From Anaerostipes hadrus ATCC 29173 = JCM 17467 (GTDB lineage Bacteria > Bacillota > Clostridia > Lachnospirales > Lachnospiraceae): a DNA stretch of 64,000 nucleotides. The notes under the pieces were generated by a model. It was not told the origin of the DNA and did no database searches. It saw only the letters and a program-made list of their open reading frames with translations. Positions 63,469 to 64,000 of the stretch are shown piece after piece (within the stretch, counting starts at the first letter, position 1; each line of letters begins with the position of its first letter). The DNA lies in the NCBI RefSeq assembly GCF_030296915.1, contig NZ_AP028031.1:2492001-2556000 (forward strand), in the 5' to 3' direction. The position numbers and the translations under genes were made by a program.

Positions 63469-64000
63469 TTACTGCGCGATTCTTAACATCTCATCTAATG
63501 CTTTCTTAGCATTTAATCGCAGTTCTTCTGGTAATTCTACCTGATTCTTCATGTCTCTTAATGTGTCTCTTACATTCTCTAAACTGATACGCTTCATATT
63601 TGGACAGAACTGACGATGTCCTACAGAGTAGAATGTCTTTCCTGGGTTCTTCTGTTTTAATTCATATAAAACACCCATCTCTGTACAAATGATAAATACG
63701 TCCTTGTCAGATGCTGTCGCATAGTCAATGATTCCTGATGTACTTCCTACATAATCACCTAAAGCTACAACGTCTGGTGTACATTCTGGATGCACTAAAA
63801 CTTCTGCTTCTGGATGTACTTCTTTGGCTTTCTTTACGTTCTCGGCTGTGATACTTCTATGTACATGACAGAATCCGTCATTGTAAATAAAGTTCTTCTC
63901 TGGAAGTTTGCTTCCGATATAACGTCCGAGGTTCTCATCTGGTACGAAGAAAATATTCTTCTGTGGAAGTGCTGTTACAACTTTCAGAGCATTGGATGAA
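63469..64000 (-). CDS. nadA: Quinolinate synthase, C-terminal part (5' end beyond the window)
   Basis: The last 176 residues of the [4Fe-4S] enzyme that joins iminoaspartate with DHAP to form quinolinate. Seen: FVPDENLGRYIGSKLPEKNF, then CHVHRSITAENVKKAKEVHP, a cluster cysteine in LVHPECTPDVVALGDYVGST, another in GHRQFCPNMKRISLENV. It lies 34 bp before nadB. The start is beyond base 64000. Confidence 0.95.
   Translation of the reverse strand, partial: SSNALKVVTALPQKNIFFVPDENLGRYIGSKLPEKNFIYNDGFCHVHRSITAENVKKAKEVHPEAEVLVHPECTPDVVALGDYVGSTSGIIDYATASDKDVFIICTEMGVLYELKQKNPGKTFYSVGHRQFCPNMKRISLENVRDTLRDMKNQVELPEELRLNAKKALDEMLRIAQ

Overview
The window reads as a chromosomal segment of a low-GC, spore-forming Firmicute of class Clostridia, most like Lachnospiraceae (an Anaerostipes-like genome is possible; this is inference, no database was searched). 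Grounds: AT-rich codon use, strong GGAGG ribosome binding sites, a ribosomal protein L17 with a long internal insertion, the spoIIE-tilS-hpt-ftsH order, an acpP-fabD-fabG-fabF-accB-fabZ-accC-accD-accA cluster with FabT-like boxes, and BspA-like surface proteins. Most genes lie on the minus strand, so the operons read from right to left.

Region by region. 1-3.3 kb: two tandem paralogous secreted or surface proteins, the second cut by the window edge. 3.3-6 kb: a decaying catabolic locus, made of an alcohol dehydrogenase/aminotransferase deletion chimera and a gutted PucR regulator, then an Abi-type HEPN gene. 6-11.4 kb: rplM-rpsI with its own promoter and leader, then ecfA1-ecfA2-ecfT-truA and an AEC-family carrier. 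11.5-27.6 kb: the S10-spc-alpha ribosomal protein superoperon from rpsJ to rplQ, including secY, adk, map, infA, rpmJ and rpoA, with a promoter and a roughly 250-nt structured leader before rpsJ.

28-38.3 kb is an accessory sugar island bracketed by a perfect 32-bp direct repeat. It holds a mannose-family PTS (IIA, IIB, IIC, IID), a SorD-like dehydrogenase, dihydroxyacetone kinase subunits DhaL and DhaK without DhaM, the ribulose-monophosphate enzymes HxlA and HxlB, a GntR/HutC regulator, mtlD, a DeoR regulator and a TraX-family gene. HxlAB, DhaKL, a hexitol-phosphate dehydrogenase and a PTS in one operon are the most unusual metabolic combination here.

38.3-43.6 kb is a small secreted-peptide locus: a lactococcin-972-like peptide with two FtsX-type permeases and an ABC ATPase, divergent from a PadR regulator, a DUF6120-like protein and a second secreted protein. 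It carries the scar of a duplication and insertion event. 43.7-51 kb is type II fatty acid synthesis with acetyl-CoA carboxylase. 51.2-55.4 kb is a GldFG-like ABC system with a DUF4340 protein. 55.4-55.9 kb has a palindrome cluster and tRNA-Leu and tRNA-Tyr. 56-61.1 kb is spoIIE-like, tilS, hpt and ftsH, preceded by a Spo0A-box promoter. 61.3-64 kb is nadA-nadB-nadC, the de novo quinolinate pathway, with nadA cut by the window edge.
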